DNA from: Martinezella tropici
GTDB lineage: Bacteria > Pseudomonadota > Alphaproteobacteria > Rhizobiales > Rhizobiaceae
DNA: 64,000 nt
Direction: 5' to 3'
Assembly (NCBI RefSeq): GCF_008370325.1
Contig: NZ_VNIP01000013.1
Location: 98,853-162,852, forward strand
Below, piece by piece: positions 17,365 through 26,416 of this stretch; position 1 is the stretch's first letter, and each line of letters begins with the position of its first letter. The translations under genes were made by a program, and so were the position numbers. The notes beneath the pieces are model-generated. The model ran no database searches. It had not been told where the DNA came from and saw nothing but the letters and a program-made list of their open reading frames with translations.

Positions 17365-19329
17365 TCAGGATAAAGCGCGCGATAGGAGCATCCGCATCGA
17401 TTTGCCAAGATCGCCCTTTTCGGCCACGTTGCCGGGCGCGGTTCTAAACAGCAGCCGCAAGATCGCATCATGTTGCTCCGGTGTCGGAAATAGTGCAAAC
17501 GGCGTGGCCGACGGCGCGGAACTGGCGCCTGCCGAAACCCAGCCGACTTCGGGGATGAACAAGGCCTCGTCTTGAGAACCAACCGGGGCCAATCGTGCAA
17601 TGGTGGCGCCTTCTGTGGACAAGGCCGTTATCGTCGTATCGGCAATCTTGCCGTCTGCTTTGTGTTTCGCGTTGAGACTGATCTCGATGGGCTCTTCCTG
17701 GCCGAGGCGTGGCAATTCGATGCAGCAAAGCAGGCTAGTGAAGGCGATGACCATCGCAACTGCGGACCAGACGAGATTGAGGCACTCGCGCCCCGAAAAT
17801 TCGACCGGCGCATCCCAGCCGTAAACCACCCGGATGACGGAGAGCGCCGACATCGCCGCGACGAAGCTGAAGAACAGCGCCGTCGGCCGATGGACCCGGA
17901 TTGCGGACCTGTCGCCGCCCTTTTCCGTCACCTTGAATGGGCGGCCGAACGGCTTACGGATCGCCTGGAGAAGGGTGATCGTGATCGGCACGGCCGTCAG
18001 CGCGTGTGTGACCTCGGTGAAGAGGGGTAGCGTGCGCCTTTCGGAGATCCACGCCGAATAGGCCCAGAACAGGAAAAGCGAGCTGAGGCCGTATTTCATG
18101 AAGAGCAACTCATCGGCCTGCAGTGCGGGCATGCCGGTCAGCCAATAGATGGAAGGCGCCAGCAGGAGGCAGAGAATGAATGGCTTGGACAGCCAGCAAA
18201 ACAGGCCGTGCAAGTAGTGAAGCCGCTGAGTGAGCGTGAAATTGCCGCGCCAGAGCGGTCCATCGCGCAAGAGGCCGATCTGGATGGTGCCGAGACACCA
18301 GCGGGTCCTTTGCGTGATGTATTCGGGAATGCCTTCGGCCGACAGCCCGACGCTCAGCTTCTCATTGAGCCAGCGGGTCACATAACCTCGCTCCATCAGG
18401 CGATAGGTCAGCAGCATGTCTTCCGAGAGTGCTTCATGAGGAAAGCGGCCGATTTCATTGACCGCCGCCCGGCGGACGACGAAGCTGGTTCCGACGCAGA
18501 ATGCGCATCCGGCCGCGTCCTTTGCTGGTTGGAACGTATCGAAAAAGACCCTTTGGTCATCGACGAAAGAGTGGCGGATACCAAGATTGTGCTGAATGGG
18601 ATCGCTGTTGAAGTAGAATTGCGGTGTCTGGACAACAGCGACCTTGCCGTCCTTAAAGAGGCCGACGACGCGATTGAGGAAGTTCGCCTGAGGCGCGAAA
18701 TCAGCATCAAGAACCATGATGAAATCGGAGACGTCGGCGAGCATGTTGGTGTGGCGCAGCGCGTTGTTGAGGTTGCCGGCCTTGGCGTGTTTGTTATCTG
18801 GGCGCGTCAGGTAGTTGACCCCGACGCGTTCACAATATTGGCGAACCTCCGGCCGGCGCGTGTCATCACAGACAAAGACCCGCAGCCGATGATAATCCAT
18901 TGCTTGAGCGGCGATGACGGACTTTTCCAGGATATTCAGCGGCTCATTGTAAGTGCAAATGAACACATCGACCGAGGGAAGGTTTGCTGCTGCCGTCAGC
19001 TCCTGCTCGCTGCGGTCGGCCTGCTCAGTCCAATCCGTCCTCCGCAGCAAAATCAGCACCGAGCCCATGGCATAAAGCACCGACACGGCTTCGAAGAGGA
19101 AATAGATGTAGTTCCAGATCGTCTCAGCAGAAAGCTCGAACGGCGGCAGCGTGTCGAGCGCGCGCCATGAAATGTAGAGCCCGAGCGATAAAAGCATGAG
19201 CAGGCTGAAGGCAGCCCGCTCGAACATCCGTTTCGGATCGCCGAGTATTGCGAAAAGGAGTGCGCAAATCGCGATGAGAAGGTCGAAGGCCAGCACACTG
19301 AAGACGTCGTCGTTGGAATTGAAAAACAT
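17365..19329 (-). CDS. bgsA: Mixed-linkage beta-glucan synthase, GT2 family
   Basis: Membrane glycosyltransferase of 654 residues. Three transmembrane helices lead into a GT2 domain with VDVFICTYNEPLNILEKSV, the DxD-type MVLDADFAPQANF, the acidic catalytic LSEDMLLTYRLME and the ITQRTRWCLGTIQIG (Q-x-x-R-W) motif. About five more helices and a ~120-residue cytosolic tail follow. There is no PilZ domain in sequence terms. In Sinorhizobium, BgsA makes a beta-1,3/1,4 glucan and its tail responds to cyclic di-GMP; that knowledge is applied here by resemblance. AGGAAGGGATC before ATG 19329 sets the start. It is downstream of the HlyD-like bgsB gene. Confidence 0.85.
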   Translation of the reverse strand: MFFNSNDDVFSVLAFDLLIAICALLFAILGDPKRMFERAAFSLLMLLSLGLYISWRALDTLPPFELSAETIWNYIYFLFEAVSVLYAMGSVLILLRRTDWTEQADRSEQELTAAANLPSVDVFICTYNEPLNILEKSVIAAQAMDYHRLRVFVCDDTRRPEVRQYCERVGVNYLTRPDNKHAKAGNLNNALRHTNMLADVSDFIMVLDADFAPQANFLNRVVGLFKDGKVAVVQTPQFYFNSDPIQHNLGIRHSFVDDQRVFFDTFQPAKDAAGCAFCVGTSFVVRRAAVNEIGRFPHEALSEDMLLTYRLMERGYVTRWLNEKLSVGLSAEGIPEYITQRTRWCLGTIQIGLLRDGPLWRGNFTLTQRLHYLHGLFCWLSKPFILCLLLAPSIYWLTGMPALQADELLFMKYGLSSLFLFWAYSAWISERRTLPLFTEVTHALTAVPITITLLQAIRKPFGRPFKVTEKGGDRSAIRVHRPTALFFSFVAAMSALSVIRVVYGWDAPVEFSGRECLNLVWSAVAMVIAFTSLLCCIELPRLGQEEPIEISLNAKHKADGKIADTTITALSTEGATIARLAPVGSQDEALFIPEVGWVSAGASSAPSATPFALFPTPEQHDAILRLLFRTAPGNVAEKGDLGKSMRMLLSRALS

Positions 19330-19492
19330 GATCCCTTCCTTCGTTACTTTAGCGCAACCACGAGCCTCGCCGCGCAGTCGCGTGTCCGCGCGGCTTTCGA
19401 CGGGGGATGGCGGCTCATCGAGCAAGGCTGGCGTCTGCTTTCATTCGCCGGTTGGTATGTGAATGTTTTCCGTTACCGCACGATTGCCCGCG

Positions 19493-20953
19493 TCAGCTCT
19501 TGGCCGGGAGAATGGCCATCCTCTCGTTCAGCAGGTCGACGGCTCGGGACGACTGGACAGCCGGCCTCTCTTCCGGGGCCGAGATGTCCCGAGGGCCTTT
19601 CATGCCGCGGCCGATACCTTTCGCCGCGCCGAGCCGTACGGCGGGCCGCTGCTCAAGTCCGTTCAGCTCTGTTTCGGCAGCGGGCCACTGCGCCGCGGAT
19701 GCCTGTGCAATGCCGATAAGGGATGTCGATGCCTCGCGGATATATTCCTGCGTTTTCTGCAGCCACTGCTCGGGCATTGTCACATCTACCCATGTTCCGA
19801 CGGAGCAGAATTGGTTGTCGCGAAACACGGCCTGATCCGGCTCGGTCAGCCGGATATAGACATATAGCTCGCGACGCTCCGTCGGCGGGAACGGCACGGC
19901 ATAATCGAGGTCGACCCTGTCCGTCGTGCGGGGAACCAACCGTGTGATTGTCCCGTCTGCCACGCGCGCCCAGCCGTCGGCTCTGACTTGAACCTTCGAA
20001 CCGACGGCAAGCGCCTGAGCTTGCCGTTCGGAGAAAATCGCCACGACGAACGCATCGCGGCAGTCGAGCATCTCCGCCAATGTGTCGCCGGCAGTAACCT
20101 CACGCCCAGATGCGGCTACCGGCTTGTAAAGTTGGCTCGTCTGGGGAATGTGGAGTTCGGCGCGGGCCAGCCTTTGGACCCGTTCGCCCTCCGTCACAAC
20201 GAGAGAGCTTAACTCGGCTTCCTTCGAGCGCATCGTGGCGATCTGCATCTTGATCTGCAGCAGATCGGCCTTGCGGGTGCGGATTTCCTGCTGAAGATTT
20301 TGCAGCGACTGCAAGTCGGCGCCCACATAGATGCCTTGGCGCGCGAAATCGACTTCCGCCTTAAGCTTGGCGACCGAGAGCCCGGCTGCCTCAAGCTTCG
20401 CATCCTCCAGGCGGACGGTGTCGGCAACCTCGTCCTGGGTGCCTGCGGCTATTCCCCGAGCCATGAGTTTGAGCTTGCGCGCCGCTTCAGCCTTTGCAAT
20501 GCGGGACGAATAGGTCACCATCTCCAAAGCGGCCTCCGCCGCCTTGAGATCGGCATTACTCCTGGCCAGCAGTGCTGCTTGTTGGCCCGCCAGGTCGTTT
20601 TCGAAATCCTTGATGCGCTGTGCATAGTCTGCGACGATGCCGTTCTTCTGCGCCAGCTCGTCGTGCAAAGCCACAAGCTGGACCTTCAGGCCGATCAAAG
20701 TGGAATTGTCGACTCGATCGTTCTCCACGGTGATCTGGTCAGCGGAGCCAAGCGACGCCACCTTGCCGCTGATCGGCGTCGTCAACGGCACAAGTGGCGC
20801 GTTTATCACGGCGCGGCTCGATGTCGAGGTGAAGAAGGGCGGAAATGCAGACGAGGCAAATACTGTTCCGATGACACCAAGTACAGCATAAGACGACAAT
20901 CTAACGGACGCGCCATTTTTTTGATTATAATTGCTTTTGAGAAGGGAAAACAT
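19493..20953 (-). CDS. bgsB: HlyD-like membrane fusion protein of the beta-glucan synthase
   Basis: Protein of 486 residues with one N-terminal transmembrane helix (about 20-40, SSYAVLGVIGTVFASSAFPP), a biotinyl-lipoyl-like strand (INAPLVPLTTPISGKVASLG), a long coiled coil (about 85-260) and a beta-barrel region (RAELHIPQTSQLYKPVAASG). This is the architecture of periplasmic adaptor proteins. Paired with a GT2 synthase, it matches BgsB, which in Sinorhizobium is required for mixed-linkage beta-glucan export. It is the first gene of the leftward bgsB-bgsA-glycosidase unit. A 163-base gap separates it from bgsA. Confidence 0.85.
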   Translation of the reverse strand: MFSLLKSNYNQKNGASVRLSSYAVLGVIGTVFASSAFPPFFTSTSSRAVINAPLVPLTTPISGKVASLGSADQITVENDRVDNSTLIGLKVQLVALHDELAQKNGIVADYAQRIKDFENDLAGQQAALLARSNADLKAAEAALEMVTYSSRIAKAEAARKLKLMARGIAAGTQDEVADTVRLEDAKLEAAGLSVAKLKAEVDFARQGIYVGADLQSLQNLQQEIRTRKADLLQIKMQIATMRSKEAELSSLVVTEGERVQRLARAELHIPQTSQLYKPVAASGREVTAGDTLAEMLDCRDAFVVAIFSERQAQALAVGSKVQVRADGWARVADGTITRLVPRTTDRVDLDYAVPFPPTERRELYVYIRLTEPDQAVFRDNQFCSVGTWVDVTMPEQWLQKTQEYIREASTSLIGIAQASAAQWPAAETELNGLEQRPAVRLGAAKGIGRGMKGPRDISAPEERPAVQSSRAVDLLNERMAILPAKS

Positions 20954-21380
20954 AGCTACAGTTCCTTTAATGAAGCTGCCTATATTCTTCCTCCCGAAAG
21001 AATGCGTGGATCGTTACATGATTTGTTGTGCGCCGCAACATCCTTAAAATTGTGCTAATGCGATGAGCCTCGAATGCTCAAGAATTGGTCAGAACACTTT
21101 TAAAGCAGCCCTCGAAACGAGATCAGAATTTCCTTCTATCTTCCTGTGAAGACGGCGATCATAGAAGCTGCGGCGGATATCCGAACGAACGCACAAAAGG
21201 GAGGCATATGCTGTCACCGGTGCTGTTTGATGTCTGACACGCTTCTGCCTGCTAGATGATTTGCAACCGCCGCGATATTATTTTTACGAAAATACTACCA
21301 AATATACTTCTCATGGAACCTTGGATACTCATAAAGAGGTAGATGTAAGGCTTGAAGTGGCCCCCGAAAGGCCCGGACAC
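20954..21380. other. Gene-free stretch upstream of bgsB
   Basis: No gene could be supported. The part next to 20953 must hold the bgsB promoter. The rest is AT-richer than its neighbours and leads into the palindrome and gene remnants at 21381-21810. Confidence 0.4.
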
Positions 21381-21410
21381 ACTCCCCCACTTAGCTAAGT
21401 GGGGAGGAGT
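21381..21410. repeat. Near-perfect 30-bp palindrome without loop
   Basis: The core CCCCACTTAGCTAAGTGGGG (21385-21404) is a perfect 20-bp palindrome. Outside it, ACTCC and GGAGT extend the pairing with a two-base bulge. It has no loop and no T-run, so a factor-independent terminator is unlikely. It lies about 60 bases before a truncated SDR fragment and may mark a site-specific binding or recombination point. Confidence 0.7.
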
Positions 21411-21470
21411 AATGTTGGTCATTTGACTAGCAGCCATTTCAAGATGGAAGTCCTCTCCGGGCCGGAATGT

Positions 21471-21582
21471 CGGGATTACGGTCAATGCCGTGCTGTCGGG
21501 TGTGACGGAGACGGATATGAATGCCGAGTGGCTGGCATCGCCGGACGCGCGCGCCGGCGCCGAAGCACTCTCGGCCTTTTCG
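21471..21582 (+). pseudogene. Fragment of an SDR gene, copy of the gene at 62687-63460
   Basis: These 112 bases match 63239-63350 nearly base for base, encoding the GITVNAVL...GVTETDMNAEWLASPDARAGAEALS part of a short-chain dehydrogenase. I count only a handful of substitutions. No start and no upstream two-thirds of the gene remain, so nothing functional can be made. The match then jumps to 63650 onwards, see the next feature. One change turns the Pro of VLPGV into Ser. Confidence 0.85.
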
Positions 21583-21810
21583 CATCCCGAACAGCTCGTC
21601 ACGCCGACATCAACTCAGCGACCAGACGCTGTCTGATCTCGTCCTTTAGTGCTGGATCGTCCTTTCCCCAAAGGCGGCCGCCCACCGCGAATCTGTTTCG
21701 CTGGAGATTGAATGACGTGCCATCGCCCACGAGCTGCTTCACGACTTTTTCCCGCTCCCCATCTTCTGCTTCTTGCGAAAGAAAAGGCGATTGTCGGATG
21801 ATATTGCAGC
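21583..21810 (-). pseudogene. Remnant of the small gene convergent to the SDR gene
   Basis: About 80 bases (21583-21660) match 63650-63727, the 3' part of the small leftward gene at 63554-63937. On the reverse strand the frame reads back to GKDDPALKDEIRQRLVAELM and then hits TGA. Upstream, coding-like sequence (FNLQRNRFAVGGRLWGKDD) continues to about 21810, where a TAG interrupts it. So this is a broken relative of the convergent gene, joined directly to the SDR fragment. Confidence 0.65.
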
Positions 21811-22003
21811 GGATGAGTAGACCGGCAAGCGGCTACTGCATGCCGGCTGAAAGACCTGCATCATCTGCGTTTCGAACCCACTCGCTCGACCCGAGCATTG
21901 CCGTTTCGGCAAGGAGAGAACCGAAAATCGGCGCTTCTTAAGAACGCTCTAGTTTGTCATAGTTTGCTAAAGGCGCAGTTCCGAGCGCCGTAAGGCGAAG
22001 GTC

Positions 22004-22345
22004 ATGGCTTACGTAATTACCGAACCCTGCATCGATACGAAGGATGGGGCCTGCACGGTCGCCTGTCCGGTCGATTGCATCTATGAGGGCGGAAGGATGT
22101 TCTACATTCAGCCGGAGGAATGCATCAATTGCGGGCTCTGTCTTTCTGTCTGTCCAGTCGACGCTATCTTGTGGGACGAGGAAATGCCAACGGAGCGGCT
22201 GTTCCTGCGCGAGGTCAATCGCGATTTCTTTGCCGATGACGTCACTGGATGGGGCGCCCCCGGTGGTTGGGACAAGAGCCGCGTCACCAGACTCGATCAT
22301 CCTTTCGTGGCAGCCTATCGCAGCCCGACCGAAAGCGGAATCTGA
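22004..22345 (+). CDS. Ferredoxin, 3Fe-4S/4Fe-4S type (FdxA-like)
   Basis: Seven-iron or 2x[4Fe-4S] ferredoxin of 113 residues. Cysteine motifs are PCIDTKDGACTVACPVDCIY and ECINCGLCLSVCPVDAI. The spacing of the first cluster (CxxxxxxxCxxxCP) is that of FdxA-type proteins. The C-terminal half (DDVTGWGAPGGWDKS) is a long tail typical of the group. It would pass electrons to an oxygenase or reductase. It lies 21 bases upstream of the broken DapA-family gene, in the same direction, so the pair was probably an operon. Confidence 0.92.
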   Translation: MAYVITEPCIDTKDGACTVACPVDCIYEGGRMFYIQPEECINCGLCLSVCPVDAILWDEEMPTERLFLREVNRDFFADDVTGWGAPGGWDKSRVTRLDHPFVAAYRSPTESGI

Positions 22346-22366
22346 TAGAATGCTTGGAGCCTTTTC

Positions 22367-23257
22367 GTGACGCAGATCCGGATTTCCGGCGTGATCGCCG
22401 CCGTGCCCACACCTTTCGACGATCATGGCGATATCGATGATGCCGCCTTCATCGAACACGCCCGCTGGTGCCTTAATAATGGCTGCGATTTCCTGAACGT
22501 GTTGGGCACGACGGGTGAGGCCAACACTCTTTCCGCAACCCAACGCAGCGCTCTCATGATGACCGCGGCGCGGGAATTGGATGGTAGCAGGCTGATGGTC
22601 GGGACCGGCACGCCGGATCTGGAAACGACGGTTGCATTGACGCGCCGTGCCTTCGATCTTGGGTTTGCGGCAGCCCTCGTGCTGCCGCCCTATTACTAAA
22701 AGCCGGTTGAGGAAGAGGGCTTGTTTGCCTGGTTTGCCGAGCTTGTGAGAATGACGGCGGAGACGCCGATCGCGATCTACCTCTATAACTTCCCGCAATT
22801 GACCGGCATCGAGTTTTCACCCGCCTTGTCGGCGCGGCTTTCGCAGGCCTTTCCAAAGCGGATTCTTGGGGAGAAGGATAGTTCCGGCAATCTTGCCTAT
22901 GCGCGCGAGCTTGCCAAGATCGCCGGCTTCGGCGTCTTCCCGAGTAGCGAGGCGGCGCTTGCCGATGCCGGTCGCGATGGCTATGCGGGCTGCATCTCGG
23001 CGACAGTCAACATCGACCCTTCCTCGTCGCAACGACTATGGCACGATCAGGGGAATGCCCAGCTGCTGGATCAGGTGCGTGGTCTACGGCAGGCCATCGC
23101 CACTCATCCCCTCATTCCGGCGGTCAAGTACCTGGTTGGCAAGCGCACCGGAAATGCAGTTTGGAACAGGGTGTTGCCGCCGCAATTGCCGATCAGCGAC
23201 AAGAAAAGGCTCGAAAGCCTCGAAGCATTGCGGCTTGTCGCGCTGGTCGACGCATGA
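22367..23257 (+). pseudogene. DapA-family (dihydrodipicolinate synthase-like) lyase, broken by a stop codon
   Basis: A (beta/alpha)8 lyase/aldolase of 296 codons from GTG 22367, interrupted by an in-frame TAA at 22697-22699. The stop falls in LPPYY*KPVEEEG, where relatives have an aromatic residue, so a single base change (for example TAC or TAT to TAA) explains it. Before it: NVLGTTGEANTLSATQR, the DapA GTTGE motif. After it, in the same frame: AIYLYNFPQLTG (catalytic Tyr) and RILGEKDSSGN (Schiff-base Lys). Downstream frame is fully open to 23257, so the mutation looks recent. It converges with the amidohydrolase gene and may once have worked with that pathway. Confidence 0.88.
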
Positions 23258-23275
23258 TCTCCGCCTGGCTCGAAA

Positions 23276-24673
23276 TCACGAGATCCCAGGCCAGGTCGCA
23301 TAATAGGCACGCGTGGCTTCCGACAAAGCTCGAACAAGAGGACGTTGCTTCTTAAGCCTTGGCAGATCGGCTCTGGCCTGTGCCAGGAGCTCGAACAAGG
23401 CTGCGTCAAAGTCGGGGCCTGCCAGTTTTCCCTGGTGCATCACCTCCCGGCCCGCAATGACAAGCCCCTTTGCGTGTTTGGCGCTCATACGGGTCAGCAG
23501 GATTTCCGCCTCATCGAGGTCGTCGAACAGCGAGTCGGCGATCAAGGCCTGATAGTCAATGATGGTGAAATCTTCGGCTTCGTCTGCATTGATCACTTGG
23601 CCGCCCACGCGGATGACGGCATCGAACACATTCTGCGCCGTCAATCGTCGCGTCAGGCCGCGACCGCTCTGCAGGAGGTAGAGGAGCCGCATCTCCCGCC
23701 AGAGATCCTGATCGTCATCCAGTCCGGTGCCGTCGAGACCAATGGCGAAGGCCGGGCCGCCGATCTCTAGAGCGGAGGCGATCGGGGCGACGCCTGAGCG
23801 GAGGCGAAGATTGGCTGAGGGATTGCTGACGAGCTGCACGCCACGCTCGGCGAGCAATTCGAGTTCATCGGGGCGCAACTGGACGCCATGGGCAATGGCG
23901 AGCCGCGGCGACAGGAAGCCGATTTTGTCGAGATAGGTGATGACGCCCTCGGGGAAACGTCGATCGAGCCAGGCGCGCTGGCGCGGGCTCTCGAGCAGAT
24001 GCATGTGGATACGCCGGCCACGCAGCGCGGAAGCCTCGGCAATCGCCTCCAGAAGCGCGTTCGAACACCATTGCGGGCCGATCGGGCCATACTGCACATC
24101 GATCAACGGATTGGTATTTGCGGCGGCGACAGCCTCGACGGCATCAAACTGTATGTGAATGGGAGCATAATTCGGAATCGTGCCGGCGAGCGCATCCCAA
24201 TCGCCCTCGGAGAGAAACGGGCGTAATCGCTGCGGGCCGCCATCATAGGCCCAGGCATCGTGGTCGAGTAGTGGGCAGGAGAGGCCAAGTCGAATGCCGA
24301 CATCGCCTGCGGCCCGCATAACCGCGCTCGCCTCATCGACCAGACGATCAACGTTGAGCGAGTTGTGGCAATGCATGGTCGCGCCGACGCCAGTTTTGGC
24401 AAGGCGGCCGAAGGCGACGAGCGCTTCGAGATAGGCATCCGTTCGCGGCCGCAGCCTGAGGCCCGGTATCCAGGCTTCCAGTGCGTCGTCGGCCGCGCCG
24501 AAATCGAGGGTGCGGATGCCGTAGCCATGATCGTGGGCATTGACAGGTGACGGCATGATCAGATCGCCGGGCAGCGCAGTCACAGCGTCGAATTGCGATG
24601 GCAGGTCTGCCAATCTGTCAAAGCACGTGGCCGGGCCATAGCCAGGACGTTTTAGCAGGCGGATCTTTTTCAT
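23276..24673 (-). CDS. Metal-dependent amidohydrolase (cytosine deaminase/chlorohydrolase-like)
   Basis: Amidohydrolase-superfamily enzyme of 465 residues. The first metal motif is NAHDHGYG (H-x-H). Further histidines are in ATMHCHNSLN, IHMHLLESPRQRAW and LAIAHGVQL. The acidic ligand is in AIGLDGTGLDDDQD, and these follow the deaminase/hydrolase order of the superfamily. The composite beta domain is at the C-terminus (VINADEAEDFTIIDYQALIA). It should hydrolyse or deaminate a cyclic or amide substrate. It is the last gene of the leftward catabolic unit, eight bases after the LysR gene. The substrate cannot be told from sequence. Confidence 0.85.
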   Translation of the reverse strand: MKKIRLLKRPGYGPATCFDRLADLPSQFDAVTALPGDLIMPSPVNAHDHGYGIRTLDFGAADDALEAWIPGLRLRPRTDAYLEALVAFGRLAKTGVGATMHCHNSLNVDRLVDEASAVMRAAGDVGIRLGLSCPLLDHDAWAYDGGPQRLRPFLSEGDWDALAGTIPNYAPIHIQFDAVEAVAAANTNPLIDVQYGPIGPQWCSNALLEAIAEASALRGRRIHMHLLESPRQRAWLDRRFPEGVITYLDKIGFLSPRLAIAHGVQLRPDELELLAERGVQLVSNPSANLRLRSGVAPIASALEIGGPAFAIGLDGTGLDDDQDLWREMRLLYLLQSGRGLTRRLTAQNVFDAVIRVGGQVINADEAEDFTIIDYQALIADSLFDDLDEAEILLTRMSAKHAKGLVIAGREVMHQGKLAGPDFDAALFELLAQARADLPRLKKQRPLVRALSEATRAYYATWPGIS

Positions 24674-24680
24674 GCTTTTC

Positions 24681-25604
24681 TCATCTGCTGACGATGGCTC
24701 TCAAATCCTCGCCGAACCGGCGCAACTCGGTATTCAGCAGCTCGATGACTGCTTGGCTAGCATGAGTTAGATGCCGATCGCGCGGTACGAAAATAGCGAT
24801 ATCGACAGTGCTGAGCTTGAAGTCCCTGATCGGGATGGCAACGATTTCGCCGGTTTGGATTTCCGGCCAGAGTCCAACCGGGGTAAAAAAACCAATGCCG
24901 TCACCCGACATGATCAATGGTTTGAGGAGGATTGGATTGTTGGATGCGACCAACGTTCGCCCCACACGATTGAGGCCCGCAAGTTCGACTGCTATCGCTG
25001 AGCTGACGACTTCGCTGTCGAGCGCCAGAAGCAGCTTATATTGGGCGCACTCTGGCAACGTCACCGATTTCGCCCGCGCCAATGGATGCGATGATGCGAC
25101 CATGGCCATGAAGGCTGTGCGGATCGAACCCACAAGCTTGAGGTCATGTGGGGTCGCAAGGTCAAAGCTGATGCCGATATCAATGTCGCCAGCCGCCATG
25201 AAATGGAAAATATTGTTGTAGGCTCCTGCTCGCACGCGAAAGTCGACCGCAGGATGCAGCTTATGAAACCTCTTAATGAAATTAGGAAGAAATGTGACGA
25301 GCAGGCTGTCGAGAGCGGCGATATGGACGCGGCCCGTATTCTTTCCCTGAAGGTCGCCGAGATTGGACTTCATTACCTCGAAGTCCTGCAGCGTCTCCTT
25401 GGCATGGCGCAGCACGATTTCGCCGGCAGACGTTAGGCGCAAACCGTCGGAAAAGCGCTCGAACAACGGTGTCCCAAGCTCGTCTTCCAGTTTCTTGATC
25501 TGGCGGCTGACGGCGGAGGTTGCCACATGCAGCTCTTCGGACGCCTTGCGGATCGATCCCGAGCGTGCGACCTCGGTGAAATATTTCAGGATGCTGGCAT
25601 GCAT
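24681..25604 (-). CDS. LysR-family transcriptional regulator
   Basis: LysR regulator of 307 residues. The N-terminal HTH is KYFTEVARSGSIRKASEELH followed by VATSAVSRQIKKLEDELG. The effector-binding domain runs from about residue 92 to the end. It sits inside the catabolic operon, 36 bases after the enoyl-CoA hydratase gene and 8 before the amidohydrolase gene, rather than divergent as is usual for LysR. It may regulate the operon promoter near 31.7 kb, where a T-N11-A type site is seen. Confidence 0.92.
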   Translation of the reverse strand: MHASILKYFTEVARSGSIRKASEELHVATSAVSRQIKKLEDELGTPLFERFSDGLRLTSAGEIVLRHAKETLQDFEVMKSNLGDLQGKNTGRVHIAALDSLLVTFLPNFIKRFHKLHPAVDFRVRAGAYNNIFHFMAAGDIDIGISFDLATPHDLKLVGSIRTAFMAMVASSHPLARAKSVTLPECAQYKLLLALDSEVVSSAIAVELAGLNRVGRTLVASNNPILLKPLIMSGDGIGFFTPVGLWPEIQTGEIVAIPIRDFKLSTVDIAIFVPRDRHLTHASQAVIELLNTELRRFGEDLRAIVSR

Positions 25605-25639
25605 AGAAAGCCCTCGGCAATCTCGAAGCTATAGCATGC

Positions 25640-26416
25640 CTATCTGCCGCGCCAAATGGGCGCACGCTTCTCGCGGAAGGCCGCCACACCCTCCATGGCA
25701 TCCTCGCTTTTCAGCGCCTTGATGAGGGCTGGCGTCCGCAATGCCTGCGCCTCGGCCGGGCTCAAATGCGCCGTGCGATTGACCGTCTGCTTGATCGCAC
25801 GCAGCGACAGCGGCGCACAGGCAATGATATCGGAGACCCAGCCCTCAACAGCAGCATCAAGCTCGCCGGCCGAGACGACTTCGTTGACGATGCCGTAGCT
25901 CGCCATTTCCTGTGCGTCGAACTGCCGCCCTGTCAGCATCACGGCCATGGCACGATTGAACGGAATCTTGCGTTGCAGGAGCACCATACCGCCATCGAGC
26001 GGCATGCGGCCGACGCGTGCTTCTGGCAAGCCGAAGCGTGCCGTTTCCACCGCAATGACGATGTCGCAGCCGAGCACCATCTCGAAACCGCCGCCCAGCG
26101 CGTAGCCGTTGACTCGGGCGATGACGGGCACGTCGAGCGAGCGGCGGAAGGCAAGGCCGCCAAAGCCGTTTTCTCGCCCGACGGTCCAATAATCGACGCC
26201 GGAACTGCCGTTGCCGCCCTTGAGGTCGGCGCCTGCGCAAAAAGCCTTTTCGCCTGAGCCTGTCAGGACGACACAACTGATGTCGTCGCGTCTCTCGATC
26301 TCGGTCCAGATCGACTCCAGCCTTGCCTCGGTCTCCGCATCAACCGCATTCATCCGGTCGGGCCGGTCAAGCGTCACGCGGGCGACGCGGTCTTCTACAG
26401 TGAAGGAAACGCTCAT
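25640..26416 (-). CDS. Enoyl-CoA hydratase/isomerase family protein
   Basis: Crotonase-fold protein of 258 residues. The oxyanion-hole segments are KAFCAGADLKG and GYALGGGFEMVLGCDIVIA. The second catalytic region reads FGLPEARVGRMPLDGGMVLL, with Glu and, at the place of the second Glu in hydratases, Asp or Gly, so the exact reaction could be isomerisation or hydrolysis. The ATG overlaps the CoA-transferase stop by four bases, which suggests that it acts on the CoA thioester made by that enzyme. Confidence 0.88.
   Translation of the reverse strand: MSVSFTVEDRVARVTLDRPDRMNAVDAETEARLESIWTEIERRDDISCVVLTGSGEKAFCAGADLKGGNGSSGVDYWTVGRENGFGGLAFRRSLDVPVIARVNGYALGGGFEMVLGCDIVIAVETARFGLPEARVGRMPLDGGMVLLQRKIPFNRAMAVMLTGRQFDAQEMASYGIVNEVVSAGELDAAVEGWVSDIIACAPLSLRAIKQTVNRTAHLSPAEAQALRTPALIKALKSEDAMEGVAAFREKRAPIWRGR

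Noticed and set aside
21252..21602. 116-codon reverse frame near the SDR fragment
   Set aside because: It is the antisense of the SDR remnant plus non-coding sequence; the same antisense frame occurs opposite the intact SDR gene.
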